64,000 bases of DNA from Nocardia sp. CNY236 (GTDB lineage: Bacteria > Actinomycetota > Actinomycetes > Mycobacteriales > Mycobacteriaceae), in contig NZ_AXVD01000015.1 of assembly GCF_000482385.1 (NCBI RefSeq), forward strand, positions 122,951 to 186,950, written 5' to 3'. This document shows positions 59,129 through 64,000 of the stretch, in pieces; positions within the stretch are counted from its first letter, which is position 1, and each line of letters begins with the position of its first letter. The translations under genes and the position numbers were made by a program. Under the pieces are notes generated by a model, which saw only the letters and a list, made by a program, of their open reading frames with translations, did not search any database and was not told where the DNA came from.

Positions 59129-59148
59129 CACCGAGCGGCCGCTCGGTG
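59129..59148. promoter_or_regulatory. 20-bp perfect palindrome in the Rv2175c/pknL intergenic region
   Basis: CACCGAGCGGCCGCTCGGTG is its own reverse complement with no spacer. It lies 78 bp from the Rv2175c start and 51 bp from the pknL start. It is operator-like and a candidate target of the neighbouring Rv2175c DNA-binding protein. Confidence 0.65.
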
Positions 59149-59198
59149 GTCACAGATACCGTGCAGGGTGAGAACGTGGGCAAGCCGGAGGACATCAT

Positions 59199-61169
59199 TT
59201 GATCGGCCAGATGCTGGAAGGGCGCTATCGGATCGACGCGCCGATTGCCCGCGGGGGGATGTCAATGGTCTTCCGCGGAGTCGATACCCGCCTGGACCGG
59301 CCGGTCGCCATCAAGGTGATGGACCCGAAGTTCGCCGGCGATCCCCAGTTCCTGTCCCGATTCGAGTTCGAGGCCCGAGCGGTGGCCAAACTCAAGCATC
59401 CGTCTCTGGTCGCGGTATACGACCAGGGTATCGATGGTGACCACCCATTCCTGATCATGGAGTTGGTCGAAGGCGGCACACTCCGCGAACTACTGCGCGA
59501 ACGTGGACCTATGCCGCCGCACGCGGTCCACGCCGTCGCCGGTCCGGTCCTCGCCGCGGTCGGCGTCGCGCACTCCGCCGGACTGGTTCATCGCGACATC
59601 AAGCCGGAGAACGTGTTGATCTCCGATGCGGGCGAGGTGAAAATCGCGGACTTCGGCCTGGTGCGCGCCGTCGCGGCGGCGAACACCACCTCGGCGAGCG
59701 TCATCCTCGGCACGGCCGCCTACCTGTCACCCGAGCAGGTCACCAGCGGCACGGCCGATTCACGCAGCGATGTCTATTCGTTCGGTGTGCTGATCTTCGA
59801 AATGCTGACCAACCAGGTACCGTTTTCCGGAGACACCGCCTTGTCGGTGGCCTTTCAACGCATCGACAACGACGTGCCGAGTCCGAGCGGTGTCATTGCG
59901 GGAGTACCCCAGGAGTTCGATCAGTTGGTCACGACGGCGACCGCGCGTGAACCTGCGCATCGATTCGCCGACGCGAACGAGATGGCCGCACAGCTTCGCC
60001 ACGTCGCTACTACCTTGCACATTCCCGACTATCGGGTGCCCGCACCCCTCGAATCAGCCGAACATCTCAGCGCCAGCTACCAGGCCACGCCCGAGCACGA
60101 GGGGCGAGCACCGCGTGCCGGGGCGGCGCTGCCGGGCTCGGCGCAACCCACGCGGCACCCCCCGCGGCCCGCGGCGCACACCAAGGTGATGACAGCGCAA
60201 CACGGACTGCCGGAATTCGGCCCGCCCATCCATCCCGAACAGCCACAACTGCCACAGCCTGGGCGGTCGTGGTCGCATACGACCCCACCGCGAAATTCCC
60301 GTCGCACGGTGTGGGTATGGGTCGCCATCGTCGCGCTCCTGACACTGCTGGTCGGCGCCGGCGGATGGTGGCTCGGTTTCGGTAGGTACACCGCGGTGCC
60401 ACCGATCGCCGGACTGGACACCGACCAAGCGATCGCCGCCCTCGAGCGCGTGGGGTTCGAGACACAGCTGCGACAACGCGCATCGGAAACGATTCCTCCC
60501 GGCGGCGTGGTCGGCACCGATCCATCGGCCGGATCCAAGATCACCAAAGGATCGACGGTCTCGGTGCTGGTCTCCAACGGCAGGCCCCGCGTGCCGGACA
60601 TCACACCGGGTGACACCGTCTCGACAGTGAACACGGTGATCCGCGACAACGGCCTGCAGCCGGTCGACGCCGGAGCAGTGCACAGCACCGCACCCGAAGG
60701 CACCGTCGCCCGAGTGGAACCCGCGTCGGGAACCGTATTGCCCATGGGTGCCCAGGTGAAGGTGTTCCGCAGCAAGGGCTCACAGCCGGTACAGGTGCCC
60801 GATGTGCGCGGACTGACCACCGCTGAAGCCACCAGGACACTCACCGACGCTGGCATCGAGGTGCGCGAGACCGAGATGCAATTCGACCGCAGCATCGACG
60901 CGGACCTGGCCATCGGCACCAGCCCGCCGGCGGGCGTCACTGTTCAATCCGGCGACAGTGTGGGGCTGCTGGTCTCCAACGCGATCGACATGCCCGACGT
61001 ACGCGGGTGGTCGGTGGCCAACGCCCGCGAGAAGCTGCAATCGCTCGGACTGAAGGTCGTGGTCAAGCAGCTCGCCCAGATCGACAGCTCCCTCGTGATC
61101 TCACAGACACCCGCCATCGGAGTGAATGTCGAGGCAGGTAGCACGGTCACCGTGATCGCGCTCCCCTGA
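59199..61169 (+). CDS. pknL: Serine/threonine protein kinase PknL with PASTA repeats
   Basis: A 656-aa membrane kinase. The cytosolic Hanks-type domain (about residues 1-265) has the ATP-site lysine in VAIKVMDP, HRDIKPENVL at about 131 and DFGLV at about 152. A Pro-rich juxtamembrane linker leads to one TM helix (about 370-392). Four PASTA-like repeats outside the cell (starting PPIAGLDTDQ, PDITPGDTVS, VPDVRGLTTA and MPDVRGWSVA) should bind peptidoglycan. M. tuberculosis PknL lacks these repeats; the corynebacterial one has them. TTG 59199 has the ribosome site GGAGGA. Confidence 0.93.
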   Translation: MIGQMLEGRYRIDAPIARGGMSMVFRGVDTRLDRPVAIKVMDPKFAGDPQFLSRFEFEARAVAKLKHPSLVAVYDQGIDGDHPFLIMELVEGGTLRELLRERGPMPPHAVHAVAGPVLAAVGVAHSAGLVHRDIKPENVLISDAGEVKIADFGLVRAVAAANTTSASVILGTAAYLSPEQVTSGTADSRSDVYSFGVLIFEMLTNQVPFSGDTALSVAFQRIDNDVPSPSGVIAGVPQEFDQLVTTATAREPAHRFADANEMAAQLRHVATTLHIPDYRVPAPLESAEHLSASYQATPEHEGRAPRAGAALPGSAQPTRHPPRPAAHTKVMTAQHGLPEFGPPIHPEQPQLPQPGRSWSHTTPPRNSRRTVWVWVAIVALLTLLVGAGGWWLGFGRYTAVPPIAGLDTDQAIAALERVGFETQLRQRASETIPPGGVVGTDPSAGSKITKGSTVSVLVSNGRPRVPDITPGDTVSTVNTVIRDNGLQPVDAGAVHSTAPEGTVARVEPASGTVLPMGAQVKVFRSKGSQPVQVPDVRGLTTAEATRTLTDAGIEVRETEMQFDRSIDADLAIGTSPPAGVTVQSGDSVGLLVSNAIDMPDVRGWSVANAREKLQSLGLKVVVKQLAQIDSSLVISQTPAIGVNVEAGSTVTVIALP

Positions 61170-61199
61170 CGAGGCAAGTCGCGGGCTCGATACCGCCGA

Positions 61200-62676
<1,477 letters not shown>

Positions 62677-62802
62677 TTACCGGCGTGGCGCAAATCTCCA
62701 CCCCATGGCCCCTTGTCCAGCCAGAGCCGACGGTCACCATACAGTTGCCGCAGAACCTGTCACCTGCCACACCGGCACCAAGCCGAGGAGAGACCGATCT
62801 CG

Positions 62803-63297
62803 CTGAGATACTTCTACGATTGTGAATTCATCGAAGACGGCGCCACCATCGACCTGATCTCCATCGGCGTCGTGTGCGAGGACGGCCGAGAGTACTACGC
62901 GGTGTCCACCGAATTCGATGCCGACCGCGCGGGTCCGTGGGTACGCAAACACGTCCTGCCGCAGTTACCTGCACCGTCCTCCCCCTTGTGGCGCAGCCGG
63001 GCGCGAATCCGGGACGAACTGTATGCCTTCTTGGTGCCGAGACCGACCGTACAGCCGCAGCTGTGGGCATGGGTCTCCGCCTACGACCATGTCTCGCTGT
63101 GCCAACTCTGGGGCTCGATGGTCGATCTGCCCACCGCGCTCCCGCGCTATACCAACGAACTGCGCCAACACTGGGAAGCGCACGGTCGACCCGAACTCCC
63201 GCGGATACCGCCGGACGCCCACGATGCATTGGCCGACGCCCGTCACAATCGAGCCAAGTTCGACGCGATCGAAGCCGCTCGCCGCTTGCGTCTGTGA
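62803..63297 (+). CDS. 3'-5' exoribonuclease, RNase AS (Rv2179c) family
   Basis: A roughly 164-aa DEDD-type exoribonuclease. It begins RYFYDCEFIEDGATIDLISIG with the first Asp and Glu ligands, VSAYDHVSLCQLWG holds the next Asp, and PDAHDALADARHN supplies the catalytic His and last Asp. M. tuberculosis Rv2179c is a polyadenylate-preferring RNase. No ATG, GTG or TTG is near the family N-terminus. CTG 62803 aligns with the usual Met; ATC 62797 is 6 nt after GAGGAG. The start is thus probably non-canonical. Confidence 0.88.
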   Translation: MRYFYDCEFIEDGATIDLISIGVVCEDGREYYAVSTEFDADRAGPWVRKHVLPQLPAPSSPLWRSRARIRDELYAFLVPRPTVQPQLWAWVSAYDHVSLCQLWGSMVDLPTALPRYTNELRQHWEAHGRPELPRIPPDAHDALADARHNRAKFDAIEAARRLRL

Positions 63298-63313
63298 CAA
63301 CCCGAGAGGCCCG

Positions 63314-63359
63314 ACGCACGAGGACCCCGAGTCGATATCGACTCGGGGCCCTCGTGCGT
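63314..63359. terminator. Bidirectional terminator, 46-bp inverted repeat
   Basis: ACGCACGAGG-A-CCCCGAGTCGAT (63314-63336) is mirrored by 63337-63359 with a single mismatch. It lies between the convergent RNase gene and qcrB. The near-perfect stem should stop transcription from both sides. Confidence 0.8.
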
Positions 63360-63370
63360 GACGGGCGACG

Positions 63371-64000
63371 TCAGTCGCTGTGCTCGCTGTGGGCTGTTTG
63401 TTGTACTTTTTGTAGCGCTTTCAGTTGTTTGTGTTCTTCGGCGTGTTCGATTTCGAAGTGTCGGTCGCTTTCGTGTTGGGGGTCCGGGCGCAGGAAGCTA
63501 CCGGTGCCGGGTTTGCCGGCGGCGCCGAGTTTGCTCATCTTCTTCGGTACCGGTGCGCCTTGGTATTCCAGCGGGATGGGGTGTCCGTGGTCGTCGACCG
63601 GGCCCAGTGGCTGGTGGACCTCGATGTATTCCCCGTGGGGTAGGCGTTTGATCACGCCGGTCTCGATACCGTGTTCCAGGACGGCGCGGTCGCTGCGTTG
63701 CAGGCCCAGACACAGCCGGTAGGTCAGGAAGTACGCGATCGGTGGACCCAGGAGCAGGCCGATACGCCCGATCCAGGTGGTGGCGTTCAACGAGATGTCG
63801 AACTTGAACGCGATGATGTCGTTGACACACGACAGGGTCAACACCACATAGAACGTGATCGCCATCGCGCCGATCGCGGTGCGCACCGGCACATCGCGGG
63901 GCCGCTGCAGCAGGTTGTGGTGTGCGTTGCCGTCACCGGTGAGGCGTTTCTCGATCCAGGGGTAGGCGATCAACACCACGAACACCAACCCCATGACCAG
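63371..64000 (-). CDS. qcrB: Cytochrome bc1 complex cytochrome b subunit (QcrB), C-terminal part
   Basis: The frame runs off the right edge, leaving 209 residues. The visible part has [32 protein letters not shown] helices ([20 protein letters not shown] and [20 protein letters not shown]) and a long hydrophilic tail rich in His, Glu and Lys. This matches the actinobacterial QcrB C-terminus with its extended cytoplasmic tail. The heme-binding helices lie outside the window. Part of the menaquinol-cytochrome c reductase of the bcc-aa3 respiratory chain. Confidence 0.93.
   Translation of the reverse strand: MVMGLVFVVLIAYPWIEKRLTGDGNAHHNLLQRPRDVPVRTAIGAMAITFYVVLTLSCVNDIIAFKFDISLNATTWIGRIGLLLGPPIAYFLTYRLCLGLQRSDRAVLEHGIETGVIKRLPHGEYIEVHQPLGPVDDHGHPIPLEYQGAPVPKKMSKLGAAGKPGTGSFLRPDPQHESDRHFEIEHAEEHKQLKALQKVQQTAHSEHSD

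Overview
The window is about 64 kb of GC-rich chromosomal DNA from a mycolic-acid-type actinobacterium. The best fit is Nocardiaceae (Nocardia or a close relative). The proteins resemble Mycobacterium tuberculosis orthologues (DnaE1, Wag31, SepF, MraZ, LppM, IdsA2, MptA, Rv2175c, PknL, class II AroG, Rv2179c) and the gene order follows the M. tuberculosis Rv2144c-Rv2179c block. The carotenoid genes are Rhodococcus-like. The genus is inferred from this recall of protein families; no database search was run. No tRNA, rRNA, CRISPR array, insertion sequence or prophage gene was seen.

Layout. (1) 1-7.2 kb: end of a deazaflavin-type oxidoreductase, ilvA, a serine esterase/beta-lactamase-like protein, a methyltransferase and dnaE1. 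(2) 7.4-12.9 kb: a three-gene operon (secreted protein, multi-TM DUF6529/b561-like protein, Tat-lipoprotein Rieske protein), a lipoprotein, then lspA-rluD-membrane protein. (3) 12.9-19.4 kb: ctpE-like P-type ATPase, MTB12-like lipoprotein, dinB, galU-like gene and an NlpC/P60 hydrolase. (4) 19.4-45 kb, almost all on the minus strand: ileS behind a T-box riboswitch, then the division and cell-wall (dcw) cluster. In transcription order this runs mraZ, rsmH, ftsL, ftsI, murE, murF, mraY, murD, ftsW, murG, murC, ftsQ, ftsZ, pgeF, yggS, sepF, yggT, wag31. Many of its genes overlap by 4 nt (ATGA or GTGA), which suggests translational coupling. (5) 45-58.6 kb: a split carotenoid locus (crtO, cruF, a GT2 glycosyltransferase; then idsA/crtE, crtI, crtB) interleaved with conserved envelope genes (GNAT, lppM, metF, mptA). 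(6) 58.7-64 kb: the Rv2175c DNA-binding protein and its kinase pknL (here with PASTA repeats), class II aroG, an RNase AS-like exoribonuclease, and the C-terminus of qcrB.

How the genes work together. MraY, MurC-G, FtsI, FtsW and FtsQ/L/Z make and place septal peptidoglycan; Wag31 and SepF position growth and tether FtsZ. IdsA, CrtB and CrtI should make lycopene; CrtO, CruF and the glycosyltransferase would turn a cyclised derivative into a keto-hydroxy carotenoid glycoside. No lycopene cyclase is present in the window.

The most notable signals outside genes are: a 38-bp palindrome containing a perfect CRP-type site upstream of nlpC; a 20-bp perfect palindrome between Rv2175c and pknL; two opposed GTGGG decamer arrays upstream of mraZ; the ileS T-box; and an unusually high number of short tandem repeats, several of them in frame inside essential genes (ftsZ, lspA, crtB, idsA).
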